Shown: one piece after another, positions 7,432 to 16,094 of the stretch
Position numbering within the stretch: the stretch's first letter is position 1
Layout of the letters: the number at the start of each line of letters is the position of its first letter
Source of the DNA: Ideonella_A sakaiensis_A
GTDB lineage: Bacteria > Pseudomonadota > Gammaproteobacteria > Burkholderiales > Burkholderiaceae_C
Assembly: GCF_048320135.1 (NCBI RefSeq)
Contig: NZ_CP182947.1
Coordinates: 2,790,001 to 2,854,000, forward strand
Length of the DNA: 64,000 nucleotides
Reading direction: 5' to 3'
Translations under genes and position numbers: made by a program
The notes under the pieces: model-generated
What the model was told of the DNA's origin: nothing
The model's input: the letters and a program-made list of their open reading frames with translations, nothing else
Databases searched by the model: none

Positions 7432-7887
7432 ATGAAAATCAAGAACCAGCAGGACTTCTGGAGCGGGGTCCTGTACATCGTGGTCGGGCTCGGCTTCAGC
7501 GTCGGCGCAACAAACTACAGCTTCGGCTCCGCGGCACGGCCCGGTCCGGGCTATTTCCCGTTCGGCCTCGGCCTGCTGCTGGCGATCATCGGCGCGATGG
7601 TGCTGGTCGGTTCGCTGGCGTCCAAACACGAAGGCCCGATCGGCAAGATCGCGTGGAAGCCGTTGTCGATCATCGTCGGCTCGATCATCCTGTTCGCATT
7701 TACGCTGCCGCACCTCGGCATGGCGATCGCGCTGCCGCTGCTGGTGCTGACCTCGGCGCTCGCCGGTGACGAATTCCACCTCGGCGAGGTGCTGCTCAAT
7801 GCCGCGATCCTGACGATCGGCAGCTGGGCGGTCTTCATCTACGGATTGAACCTGGTGATCCCGCTGTGGCCCACCTTCATCGGCTGA
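7432..7887 (+). CDS. tctB: Tripartite tricarboxylate transporter small membrane subunit
   Basis: 151 residues with four hydrophobic segments, the DUF1468/TctB layout: the first helix near residue 15, then ARPGPGYFPFGLGLLLAIIG. It pairs with TctA in TTT-family secondary transporters for citrate and other carboxylates. GGGGAGAGGG precedes the ATG. tctA follows after 10 bases. The usual periplasmic binding protein TctC is not encoded next to it. Confidence 0.85.
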   Translation: MKIKNQQDFWSGVLYIVVGLGFSVGATNYSFGSAARPGPGYFPFGLGLLLAIIGAMVLVGSLASKHEGPIGKIAWKPLSIIVGSIILFAFTLPHLGMAIALPLLVLTSALAGDEFHLGEVLLNAAILTIGSWAVFIYGLNLVIPLWPTFIG

Positions 7888-7897
7888 GGCTGCGCAA

Positions 7898-9409
7898 ATG
7901 GAACTCCTGAGTAACCTCTATCTCGGCCTGACCGTCGCGGTCTCGCTGCAGAACCTCGGCTACGCGCTGCTCGGCGCGTTGCTCGGCACCTTGATCGGCG
8001 TGCTGCCGGGCCTCGGCCCGCTGGCGACGATCGCGATGCTGCTGCCGACCGTTTACGCGCTGGACGCCACGCCGGCGCTGATCATGCTGGCCGGCATCTA
8101 CTACGGCGCGCAGTACGGTGGCTCGACCACCGCGATCCTGATCAACGTGCCTGGTGAAGCCTCGTCGGTGGTGACCGCGATCGACGGTTATGCGATGGCG
8201 CGCAAGGGCCGCGCCGGCCCTGCGCTGGCCGCCGCCGGCCTCGGCTCGTTTTTTGCCGGCAGCGTCGCGACGCTGGTGATCGCCGGTTTCGCGCCGGTGC
8301 TGACCGAACTCGCGTTCAAGTTCGGCCCGGCCGAATATTTCTCGCTGATGGTGCTCGGCCTGATCGGCGCGGTGGTGCTGGCCTCGGGCTCGCTGATCAA
8401 GGCGATCGGCATGATCATCTTCGGCCTGCTGCTCGGCCAGATCAATACCGACGTGATTTCCGGCGTGCCGCGTTACAGCTTCGACATCCCGGAACTGACC
8501 GACGGCATCGGCTTCGTCGTGATCGCGATGGGCATTTTCGGCTTCGGCGAGATCATCGCCAACCTGGGACGCCCGGCCGAGCACCGCGAGGTGTTCACGA
8601 AGGACGTGAAGGGCCTGTGGCCGACCAAGAAGGATTTCCAGGAGGCCTGGCCGTCGGTGCTGCGCGGTACCGCAATCGGTTCGGTGCTCGGCGTGTTGCC
8701 CGGTGGCGGTGCGCTGCTGTCGTCGTTCGCGTCGTACACGCTCGAGAAGAAGCTGGTGAAAAACCCGTCGGTGCCGTTCGGCCAGGGTGCGATCCAGGGT
8801 GTGGCAGGCCCGGAAAGCGCGAACAACGCCGGCTCGCAGACCAGCTTCATCCCGATGCTGACGCTCGGCATCCCGTCGAATGCGGTGATGGCGCTGATGA
8901 TCGGCGCGATGACGATCAAGGGCATCCAGCCGGGCCCGCAGGTGATGACCAGCAACCCGGAGCTGTTCTGGGGCCTCATCGCATCGATGTGGGTCGGCAA
9001 CTTCATGCTGATCATCCTGAACCTGCCGCTGATCGGCATCTGGATCAGGCTGCTGACGGTGCCCTACCGCTTCCTGTTCCCGGCGATCGTCGTGTTCTGC
9101 GGCATCGGTCTGTATACGCTGAACAACAACAATTTCGACCTCTTCGTCGCCGCCGGCTTCACGGTCTTCGGCTACCTGCTCTACAAGCTGAACTGCGAGG
9201 CCGCGCCGCTGCTGCTCGGCTTCATCCTCGGGCCGATGATGGAGGAAAACCTGCGCCGCGCGTTGCTGCTGAGCCGCGGCGACTGGACCACCTTCGTGAC
9301 CAAGCCGCTGTCGGCATCGCTGCTGTTCGTCGCGTTGATGCTGCTGGTGATCGTCGCGCTGCCGTCGATCAAGCAGAAGCGCGAAGTCGCGTTCAAGGAA
9401 GAAGACTGA
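7898..9409 (+). CDS. tctA: Tripartite tricarboxylate transporter large membrane subunit
   Basis: 503 residues, about 12 membrane segments, full family length. Two inverted-topology repeats carry the typical loops: GVLPGLGPLATIAMLLP near the N-terminus and GVLPGGGALLSSFASY in the middle, with YYGAQYGGSTTAILINVPGE between them. Acts as the Na+- or H+-coupled channel part of the TTT carboxylate importer. Substrate choice in this family comes from the missing TctC, so the ligand cannot be named. Confidence 0.9.
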   Translation: MELLSNLYLGLTVAVSLQNLGYALLGALLGTLIGVLPGLGPLATIAMLLPTVYALDATPALIMLAGIYYGAQYGGSTTAILINVPGEASSVVTAIDGYAMARKGRAGPALAAAGLGSFFAGSVATLVIAGFAPVLTELAFKFGPAEYFSLMVLGLIGAVVLASGSLIKAIGMIIFGLLLGQINTDVISGVPRYSFDIPELTDGIGFVVIAMGIFGFGEIIANLGRPAEHREVFTKDVKGLWPTKKDFQEAWPSVLRGTAIGSVLGVLPGGGALLSSFASYTLEKKLVKNPSVPFGQGAIQGVAGPESANNAGSQTSFIPMLTLGIPSNAVMALMIGAMTIKGIQPGPQVMTSNPELFWGLIASMWVGNFMLIILNLPLIGIWIRLLTVPYRFLFPAIVVFCGIGLYTLNNNNFDLFVAAGFTVFGYLLYKLNCEAAPLLLGFILGPMMEENLRRALLLSRGDWTTFVTKPLSASLLFVALMLLVIVALPSIKQKREVAFKEED

Positions 9410-9443
9410 GCAAGGCCGGCTGCGGCCGGCCATGCATCACAAG

Positions 9444-9472
9444 AAACCGCGGCTTGCCGCGGTTTTTTTTTC
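9444..9472 (+). terminator. Rho-independent terminator after tctA
   Basis: The 9-base stem AAACCGCGG/CCGCGGTTT closes a four-base loop (CTTG) and runs into a T-tract extending to 9471. It ends the tct operon and lies against the end of the convergent HD-GYP gene. The opposite strand has only a weak T-run, so it works mainly for the plus strand. Confidence 0.85.
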
Positions 9473-10799
9473 AGGCCGGCGCCGGCTCGTCCTTGCGAAT
9501 GTAGATCGTCAGCTTCTCGCCGATCGAGCGCTCGAATGCGGCGATCTTGCTGATCAGCCGGCTGTCGAGCGGAAAACCGGCCGACAACATCATCACGCCG
9601 TTTGGCGCCACCAGATCGCGCGCCAGCAGCATGCCCTCGGCCAGGCCGCCCGCGCTGAGCACGATCTCGTGCGGCGCAGCCGGGTCGGCAACCGTCAGAT
9701 TTTCCGCAACGTCAGCGACCAGCTCGGCAAAGGCATCAACGATCCACGGGTCGTAGCGCTTGCCGCGCGCGGCGACGATCACCGCCAGCGCCTCCTTCGG
9801 TGTCGATTCGCGCGGCGCCAGCATGCCGATCTGCAGATTGTCGTAATCGGTGCAGACCGACAGGATGCGGGCGCCGACCAGGATCTCGCGGCCTTTCAGC
9901 TGGTTCGGGTAGCCGGTGCCGTCGAAACGCTCGAGCTGTGCGGCGATCGCGCCGGCTGCGCCGCGCAGATCCTGCAGCGGCATCAGCAGCTGTTCGGCGC
10001 GTTGCGGGTGCTGCCGGTATTCGCGTGCCTGCTGTGGTGTCATCACGCCGACCGGCGTATTCAGCAACTGGTCGGAAAAGCCGAGCTTGCCGATTTCGTG
10101 CAGCAGCGCGGCAAAAAAGATCTCCCGCACCAGCGCCGGCTCGAGCTTCAGCTTGATTGCCAGCCGGCGTGCCAGGTCGGCAACCCGGCGCGCATGGCCG
10201 GCCAGCCGTTCGTGGCGTGTCTCGATCAGGCTTGAAAATACCTTCAGCGTGACGATCAGGTTTTCTTTCAGCCGTGCATTCGCGGCTGCCAGTTCCTCGC
10301 TGTTGGCATTGACGTTCTGCTCGAGGCTGGAATTCAGCGCCCGCAACTCCTCGTTGCGCCGTTTTGCCATTTCGGCGACCAGGCGTTGCCGGGCCTGACC
10401 CGCCAGCGCGTCACCGACGATGCGCAGCAGCGTGTCCTCTTCCAGCGGCTTGGTGATGAAGCGCGATATCAGCCCCTGGTTGATCGCATCGATCAGCAAC
10501 GAGACGTCGGCCTTCACGGTCAGCAGAAAACGTTCGGTCGCCGGCCAGCGCTCGCGCACCCGGGCCAGCAGCTCGGTGCCTTCCATGTCGCTCAGACGCA
10601 TGTCGGCGATCAGGATATCGACCGGATTGGCTTCCAGGTGCTGCAGCGCAGCCGCGCCGCTGTCGGCGACCGCTACCCGGTAGTTCGACGACTCGAACAG
10701 CCGCTGCAGCGAGGCCAGAGTAGCCGGCTCCTTGTCGACGCAAAGCAGCGTCGGCGAGTCGGATGGCGAGGGAGACTGTCCCTCGGGTGATTTCGTCAT
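9471..10799 (-). CDS. Response regulator with degenerate HD-GYP domain
   Basis: 442 residues: REC domain (about 17-130) with phosphoacceptor Asp66 (ILIADMRLSD), Thr94 and Lys117; a coiled-coil linker (about 140-185); an HD-GYP domain (about 185-350); and an extra C-terminal domain of about 90 residues. The DGTGYP signature is intact (293-298), but the HD pair is His234-Glu235 (LLHEIGKLG) and the HH before the GYP motif is missing (AAQLERFDG). Such changes usually abolish c-di-GMP hydrolysis, so a binding or protein-contact role is likely. Not linked in operon with a histidine kinase. Confidence 0.8.
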   Translation of the reverse strand: MTKSPEGQSPSPSDSPTLLCVDKEPATLASLQRLFESSNYRVAVADSGAAALQHLEANPVDILIADMRLSDMEGTELLARVRERWPATERFLLTVKADVSLLIDAINQGLISRFITKPLEEDTLLRIVGDALAGQARQRLVAEMAKRRNEELRALNSSLEQNVNANSEELAAANARLKENLIVTLKVFSSLIETRHERLAGHARRVADLARRLAIKLKLEPALVREIFFAALLHEIGKLGFSDQLLNTPVGVMTPQQAREYRQHPQRAEQLLMPLQDLRGAAGAIAAQLERFDGTGYPNQLKGREILVGARILSVCTDYDNLQIGMLAPRESTPKEALAVIVAARGKRYDPWIVDAFAELVADVAENLTVADPAAPHEIVLSAGGLAEGMLLARDLVAPNGVMMLSAGFPLDSRLISKIAAFERSIGEKLTIYIRKDEPAPA

Positions 10800-10848
10800 G
10801 TTTGGAATCTAGCTGGTTCGGACATCTTGCGGACCGAAATCCGCATCG

Positions 10849-10860
10849 CGAACCGGTTCG
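10849..10860. promoter_or_regulatory. 12-bp palindrome in divergent region
   Basis: CGAACCGGTTCG is perfectly palindromic, 50 bases upstream of the HD-GYP gene start and about 190 before the aldolase gene. The 250-base gap otherwise shows only a weak promoter-like pair toward the aldolase (TTGCGG near 10961 and TAGAAT near 10982, spaced 15). Role as an operator is a guess from symmetry. Confidence 0.3.
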
Positions 10861-11049
10861 AACGTGGGGGGTCGAATCGGGAGGCCCGGATGCCGGTGGC
10901 AAACACCGATTCTGCCTGTGTGCGCGAGAACGCACCTCGGCGGTGCGACGTCACCTCAGGTTGCGGTCGGAAGCTGAACCCTAGAATCAAGTTCCGATGC
11001 CCCGCTGCAGCCCTGGCGAGCGCTCCCACTGTTCCTGAGGACAAACCGC

Positions 11050-11850
11050 ATGAGCCGATCCGACGTCAGCCCGACGGGCATACCGATCAACCGTTTCAAG
11101 CGCGCGCTGGCCGCCGGCCAGGTGCAGATCGGCATCTGGAACAGCCTGGCCAGCTCGGTCGCCGTCGAGGTGGTGGCTGGTTCCGGCTTCGACTGGATGC
11201 TGGTCGACATGGAGCATTCGCCGAACGACATGCCGCTGTTGCATGCGCAGCTGCAGGCCTTGATGGGCCGCCCGGCGACGACGCCGGTGGTGCGCCCGCC
11301 GTGGAACGACACGGTGACGATCAAGCGCCTGCTCGACGTCGGCGTGCAGAGTTTTCTGATTCCGTATGTGCAGAACGCGCAGGAGGCCGCCGATGCGGTG
11401 GCCGCGACGCGTTATCCGCCGCACGGCGTGCGCGGTTTCGCCAGCGCATCGCGGGCGACCAATTTCGGCCGCATACCCGGCTATTGGCAAGGTGCGCACG
11501 AGGAAATCTGCGTGCTGGTGCAGGTCGAGACGACCGCGGCGCTCGACGAGATCGAGGCGATCGCCGCGGTGCCGGGCGTCGACGGCATCTTCATCGGTCC
11601 CGGCGACCTGTCGGCATCGATGGGATATCTGGGCCAGCCGTCGCACCCGGAGGTGATCAGCGCGATCGATGCGGCGATGAAGCGCATCCACGCCGCCGGC
11701 AAGCCGAGCGGTTTTCTGACCGGCGATGAAAAACTGGCGCGGCACTACCTCGACATGGGCTGCAGCTTTGTGGCCGTGGGCGCCGATCTGGTGCTGCTGG
11801 CACGTGCAGCCGATGCGCTGAGCGCGCGCTTCAAGTCGCCGCAGGGCTGA
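11050..11850 (+). CDS. HpcH/HpaI-family class II aldolase
   Basis: 266 residues, the usual length. Family landmarks: GIWNSLASSVAVEVVAGSGF, DMEHSPND, the metal Glu in LVQVETTAALDEI and the metal Asp in FIGPGDLSASMGY. These pyruvate-type aldolases cleave 4-hydroxy-2-oxo acids (HpaI, GarL, RhmA) to pyruvate plus an aldehyde. CTGAGGACAAACCGC precedes the ATG. It converges with the MarR gene of the aromatic cluster, so a role in aromatic or sugar-acid breakdown is plausible but not proven. Confidence 0.85.
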   Translation: MSRSDVSPTGIPINRFKRALAAGQVQIGIWNSLASSVAVEVVAGSGFDWMLVDMEHSPNDMPLLHAQLQALMGRPATTPVVRPPWNDTVTIKRLLDVGVQSFLIPYVQNAQEAADAVAATRYPPHGVRGFASASRATNFGRIPGYWQGAHEEICVLVQVETTAALDEIEAIAAVPGVDGIFIGPGDLSASMGYLGQPSHPEVISAIDAAMKRIHAAGKPSGFLTGDEKLARHYLDMGCSFVAVGADLVLLARAADALSARFKSPQG

Positions 11851-11872
11851 GTGGATCGGGGGCGGGCTTGTC

Positions 11873-12343
11873 TCAGCCGCCCGCCACCTTGTCGAGCAGT
11901 TCGAGCAGCATCGCCCGCTCGGCGCGGCTGAGGCGACCGTTCAGCGCAGCTTCCGATGCCGGTGCCGCCGCTGCGCTGCCTCGGGCAATCCGTTCGCCCT
12001 CGGCGGTCAAGACGACATTCTGCGAGCGGCGGTCGATTTCACTGCGTTCGCGGCGCAGCAGCTCACGCGCCTGCATGCGGTCGAGCAGCATCGTCATCTT
12101 CGGCGGCGTCAATGCCAGGGCATGCGCCAGCCGCTTCGGGTTCAGCGGGCCGTTGGCGAGCAGCAGCATCAGCATCGAGAATTCGACCTTGCTGAGGCCG
12201 AAGGGCTTGCCGATGTGACGCTCGAACAGCGCGGTCGTCGTCAGCGTCGCGCGTGCGAGGTGAAAGCCGAGCAGGTCGCCCAAGGGGCCGAGCCCGAGCT
12301 CGCCATTGGCGCCATCGTCGGAGGGTTCTTCGCTGTCGGTCAT
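11873..12343 (-). CDS. MarR-family transcriptional regulator
   Basis: 156 residues. Winged-helix MarR core: LSKVEFSMLMLLLANGPLNP, then the recognition helix region ALTPPKMTMLLDRMQARELL and the wing RSEIDRRSQNVVLTAEG. It is the last gene of the minus-strand block crotonase - CoA ligase - acyl-CoA dehydrogenase. In hydroxycinnamate clusters a MarR protein (CouR, FerR, FerC) is released from DNA by the hydroxycinnamoyl-CoA thioester. The same mode is inferred, acting at the twin sites near 16937 and 17037. Confidence 0.85.
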   Translation of the reverse strand: MTDSEEPSDDGANGELGLGPLGDLLGFHLARATLTTTALFERHIGKPFGLSKVEFSMLMLLLANGPLNPKRLAHALALTPPKMTMLLDRMQARELLRRERSEIDRRSQNVVLTAEGERIARGSAAAAPASEAALNGRLSRAERAMLLELLDKVAGG

Positions 12344-12391
12344 CGGTTCGGCATCTTGGCTTGTCGGTCCGGTGTTTCGCTTCGATCCGCT

Positions 12392-14179
12392 TCAGGCCGC
12401 GACAAACGGCAGCGCGGCATCGGCTTGCCGCGCGCGGGCCCAGTGCACCTGCGCCTGCGGCAGCAACCAGTCGAGGCCGAAACGTGCCGATTGCTGCCAA
12501 TCCTCTGCGCCGCGGCCACCGGCCGCCGGTGCGCGCTGCGGGTCGCTCGCACAACGGGCGATGCGCGCCCAGGCCCAGCACATCAGCGCATGGCCGATGC
12601 CGTTGAGCACATCGTCGGCGACCCGCAACGGCCATTCGGGGTCGTCGGCGGCGCCGCGCTGCAGGGCCTCGCGAACGACGCGCCAGTTCTGCAACTGGCC
12701 GGCCAGCGCGTCCGCGAACGGCTGCAGTGCCGGCACCGCGCGGCAGGCATCGACTTCGGCGGCGAGTTCTGCGATCAAGGCATCGCTGCGGGCGCCGCCG
12801 TCGTCGAGCAGCTTGCGCTGCACCAGGTCGATCGCCTGGATCTCGTTGGTGCCCTCGTAGATCATCGCGATCCGGGAATCGCGAACGCTCTGCTCGATGC
12901 CGAATTCATGCACATAACCGTAGCCGCCCCAGACCTGCAGCGCCTCGTCGGCACTGCGGTGGCCCAGATCGGTGAACAAGGCCTTGGCAACCGGTGTCAG
13001 CAGGGCGACATGGCCACCGGCCAGCTTGCGGCGTTGCGGATCCGGATGCTGTTGATGTTCGTCGAGCAGCAAGGCGGTCCAGTAGGCGATCAGGCGGCAG
13101 GCATCGGTGCGGGCCTGCAGGCTCAGCAGCGTGCGCCGCATCGCCGGATGGAAGGCGATCGGATCGGCCGCCGTTGCCGCCACCCCGGCCGGCCGCTGCG
13201 CGGCGCGCATCTGCAGGCGCTCGTTGGCGTAGCGCCGCGCATTCTGGGTCGCCGCCTCGAGGTGGCCGACGCCTTGCAGCGCAACGTGCAGCCGCGCGGC
13301 ATTCATCATCAGGAACATCGCCGCCAGCCCGCGGTTCGGTTCGGCGATCAGCCAGCCTTCTGCGCGCTCGAAGCGCATCTGGCAGGTCGCGCTGCCCTTG
13401 ATGCCCATCTTCTTCTCGATGCCGTCGCAGAACACCGCATTGCGGCGGCCGTCGGGCAGGATCTTCGGAACGATCGCCAGCGACAGCCCCTTGGTACGGG
13501 CCGGCGCATCGGCAAGCCGGCACAAGACCAGGTGGACGATGTTGTCGCTCAGGTCATGGTCGCCGCCGGAGATGAAGATCTTGTTGCCGCTGACAAGCAC
13601 CGGCGCGCCGTTCGCCGCTTCACCACCCGCCAGGTCGGCACGGGTGCGCACCAGCCCGAGATCGCTGCCGGCCTGCGGCTCGGTCAGGCACATCGTCGAC
13701 AACCATTCGCCCGACGTGACCTTGGCCAGATAACGCTCGCGCAAGGCCGGATCGGCATGCGCCTGCAGCACCTCGTAGGCACCGTGCAGCAGGCCGGGGT
13801 ACATCGTCCAGGCATGGTTGGCTGCGGCCAGCATCTCGAACAGCGCTGCGTTGAGCAGTTGCGGCAGACCCTGCCCGCCGGCATCGGGCGCGCAGGCCAG
13901 CGCCGGCCAGCCGCCGTCGACGAAGGCCGCGTAGGCTTCGCGATAACCAGCCGGCGTCGCGACACCGTCGCTGGTCCAGTTGCAGCCTGCGAGGTCGCCA
14001 CTGCCGTTGATCGGCGCCAGCACCTCGCCGGCAAAACGCGCCGCCTGTTCGACGACCTCGCGCGCGGTATCGGCGTCGAGGTCCTCGAATGCGGTGATCG
14101 ATGCCCATGAGGCGGGCGCATCGAGGACGCGGGTCATCAGGAACAACATGTCGGCCACCGGGGCCTGGTAGGTCCACAT
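12392..14179 (-). CDS. Acyl-CoA dehydrogenase, large form (DmdC/AcdB-like)
   Basis: 595 residues, the long acyl-CoA dehydrogenase class with an extra C-terminal helical domain (about 470-595). The FAD/substrate loop MCLTEPQAGSDLG is near residue 163, and GYVHEFGIEQSVRDSRIAMI with the following YEGTNEIQAIDLV carries the late signature. Enzymes of this class oxidise arylalkanoyl- or methylthiopropanoyl-CoA. Beside a feruloyl-CoA synthase, a likely job is desaturating dihydro-hydroxycinnamoyl-CoA, which is inference. It lies 40 bases downstream of the ligase gene. Confidence 0.85.
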   Translation of the reverse strand: MWTYQAPVADMLFLMTRVLDAPASWASITAFEDLDADTAREVVEQAARFAGEVLAPINGSGDLAGCNWTSDGVATPAGYREAYAAFVDGGWPALACAPDAGGQGLPQLLNAALFEMLAAANHAWTMYPGLLHGAYEVLQAHADPALRERYLAKVTSGEWLSTMCLTEPQAGSDLGLVRTRADLAGGEAANGAPVLVSGNKIFISGGDHDLSDNIVHLVLCRLADAPARTKGLSLAIVPKILPDGRRNAVFCDGIEKKMGIKGSATCQMRFERAEGWLIAEPNRGLAAMFLMMNAARLHVALQGVGHLEAATQNARRYANERLQMRAAQRPAGVAATAADPIAFHPAMRRTLLSLQARTDACRLIAYWTALLLDEHQQHPDPQRRKLAGGHVALLTPVAKALFTDLGHRSADEALQVWGGYGYVHEFGIEQSVRDSRIAMIYEGTNEIQAIDLVQRKLLDDGGARSDALIAELAAEVDACRAVPALQPFADALAGQLQNWRVVREALQRGAADDPEWPLRVADDVLNGIGHALMCWAWARIARCASDPQRAPAAGGRGAEDWQQSARFGLDWLLPQAQVHWARARQADAALPFVAA

Positions 14180-14219
14180 CGGGTCGGTTCTCGGTCCTGG
14201 GTTCAGATGCCTGCGGGTC

Positions 14220-16094
14220 TCAGCGCGTCGACGGAACGAAACGCGTCGGCTCTGGCACGCCGTCGCGGTACATCGCTTCGACCAGCGCGGCCCGGTTTGC
14301 CAGCACCGCGCGCTGGTTGATCGAACCCTTGTCGGTCAGTTCGCCGGCATCGATCGCCGGCGGTTCCGTCAGCACCTGCAAGCGGGCAACGCGGTTGGCG
14401 CTGCCACTCGAGTCGGCCCACAGGCGATTGGCCAGTGACTGGAAAAAGGCCCGCAGTGCCGGCAACTGCAGCACCTCGGGCAGCGGCATCTCGGCCGGTG
14501 CGCCGGCCAGCTTGCGGCATTCGTCGGGGCGCGGGAACAGCAGTGCGCCGACCTCGCCGCGGTTGATGCCGGTGATCACCGCGTCCTGCACGCAGGGGTC
14601 GCCGGCCAGCACGATCTTCGCGCGAAGCGGGCCGACGCTGACGAAGGTGCCGGTGTCGAGCTTGAAGTCCTCCGCCGTGCGGCCGTCGAACAGCAGGCCG
14701 CGCTGCGGGTCGGTCGGGTCGACCCAGGTCACCGCGTCGCCGGTGCGGTAGTAGCCCTCTTCGTCGAAGGCGTCGCGGGTCTGCTCCGGCGCGCGCCAGT
14801 AACCCGGCATCACGTTCGGGCCGCGGAAGCGGATCTCGGTCTTGTCGCCGGTGCTGGCGTCCTTCACCAGCTTGACCTCGACGCCCGGAACCGGCAGGCC
14901 GATGTGGCCGGAGCGCACGTCGGTGCCGACCGCGAAGGTGCAGCTCGGCGCGGTTTCGGTCATGCCGAGGCCGGTGATGATGCGGACCCGCTCGCCGGTG
15001 GCCGCCTCGCCATGCGCATCGAGCTTGTCCCAGACCGCCTGGCTCAAGCCGGCGCCGGCGAACATGAAGACCTTGCAGCGCTTGAACAGGCTGTCGCGCA
15101 GCGCGGTATCGCTGTCCATCGCGGTGGCCAGTTCGTCGAAACCTTTCGGCACGTTGAAATAGACCGTCGGCGAGATCTCGCGCAGGTTGCGCAGCGTCGC
15201 CGCCATGCCCTTGGGCGTCGGCTTGCCGTCGTCGATGTAGAGCGTGCCGCCGTTGACCAGCGTGATGCCGACATTGTGGTTGCCGCCGAAGGTGTGGTTC
15301 CACGGCAGCCAGTCGACCAGCACCGGCGGCTCCTCGGCCAGGAAACCCAGGCACTGGCGAATCATCTGCTGGTTGGCGCACAACATCCGGTGGGTGTTTA
15401 TGACGCCTTTCGGCGCCTTCGTCGAACCCGACGTGAACAGGAATTTCGCGATCGTGTCGGCATCGACCTTGGCGTGCGCCTGCTCGAGCGAAGCATTCGG
15501 CTCGGTTTCGAGCAGGCTGGCGAACGAACGGGTCTGCCGGCCGTCGATCGCGCCTTCGCTCAGCACCACCGTGACGTCGTCGCCGACGACCGCCTGGATC
15601 GCCTTGGCGTAGGCCGGCCCGCTGGCGAAGACCAGCCCCGGTGTCACGGTGCCAATGATGTGGCGCAGCTTCGCGTAGTCCTGCGAGACCAGTGAATAGG
15701 CGCTGGAGATCGGCGCATACGGCACGCCGGCCCACATCGAGGCGAGCGCCAGCGTCAGGTGTTCGATGTCGTTGTCGGACAGGATGGCCACCGGCCGGTC
15801 GACCGACAGCTGCAGATCGACCAGCGCCTGCGCGACGCTTTTCACACGCTGCAGCATCTGCGCGTAGCTGAGCCTGATCCAGTCGCCGCCGCCTGGCGCG
15901 CGCTGCGCGATCAGGGTGCGGTCGGGCGCCTCCTGCGCCCATTGTTCGAGGCTGTCGGTCAGCCGTTCGGGATACGCGCCCAACGGGTCGGCCGAACGCA
16001 GCAGCGTGCTGCCGTCGGGACGGCGTTCGATGCGCGCTTCGACACAACCGCCGACCCGGGCGTCGCGGTAGCGGGGCATCGCGGCGCTGCTCAT
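14220..16094 (-). CDS. fcs: Feruloyl-CoA synthase-type acyl-CoA ligase
   Basis: 624-residue ANL-superfamily adenylating enzyme of feruloyl-CoA synthase length. The ATP loop FLFTSGSTKAPKGVINTH is at about 210-227, NHTFGGNHNVGI and GLGMTETAPSCTF are characteristic of Fcs, and YYRTGDAVTW closes the core. It would activate ferulate, p-coumarate or a related hydroxycinnamate to the CoA thioester in the cytoplasm. The ATG overlaps the crotonase stop (ATGA), so the pair is translated together. The exact phenolic acid cannot be read from sequence. Confidence 0.88.
   Translation of the reverse strand: MSSAAMPRYRDARVGGCVEARIERRPDGSTLLRSADPLGAYPERLTDSLEQWAQEAPDRTLIAQRAPGGGDWIRLSYAQMLQRVKSVAQALVDLQLSVDRPVAILSDNDIEHLTLALASMWAGVPYAPISSAYSLVSQDYAKLRHIIGTVTPGLVFASGPAYAKAIQAVVGDDVTVVLSEGAIDGRQTRSFASLLETEPNASLEQAHAKVDADTIAKFLFTSGSTKAPKGVINTHRMLCANQQMIRQCLGFLAEEPPVLVDWLPWNHTFGGNHNVGITLVNGGTLYIDDGKPTPKGMAATLRNLREISPTVYFNVPKGFDELATAMDSDTALRDSLFKRCKVFMFAGAGLSQAVWDKLDAHGEAATGERVRIITGLGMTETAPSCTFAVGTDVRSGHIGLPVPGVEVKLVKDASTGDKTEIRFRGPNVMPGYWRAPEQTRDAFDEEGYYRTGDAVTWVDPTDPQRGLLFDGRTAEDFKLDTGTFVSVGPLRAKIVLAGDPCVQDAVITGINRGEVGALLFPRPDECRKLAGAPAEMPLPEVLQLPALRAFFQSLANRLWADSSGSANRVARLQVLTEPPAIDAGELTDKGSINQRAVLANRAALVEAMYRDGVPEPTRFVPSTR

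Noticed and set aside
7877..9433. 518-codon frame opposite tctA
   Set aside because: His/Arg/Gln-rich shadow sequence with no fold; tctA is a full-length family member.
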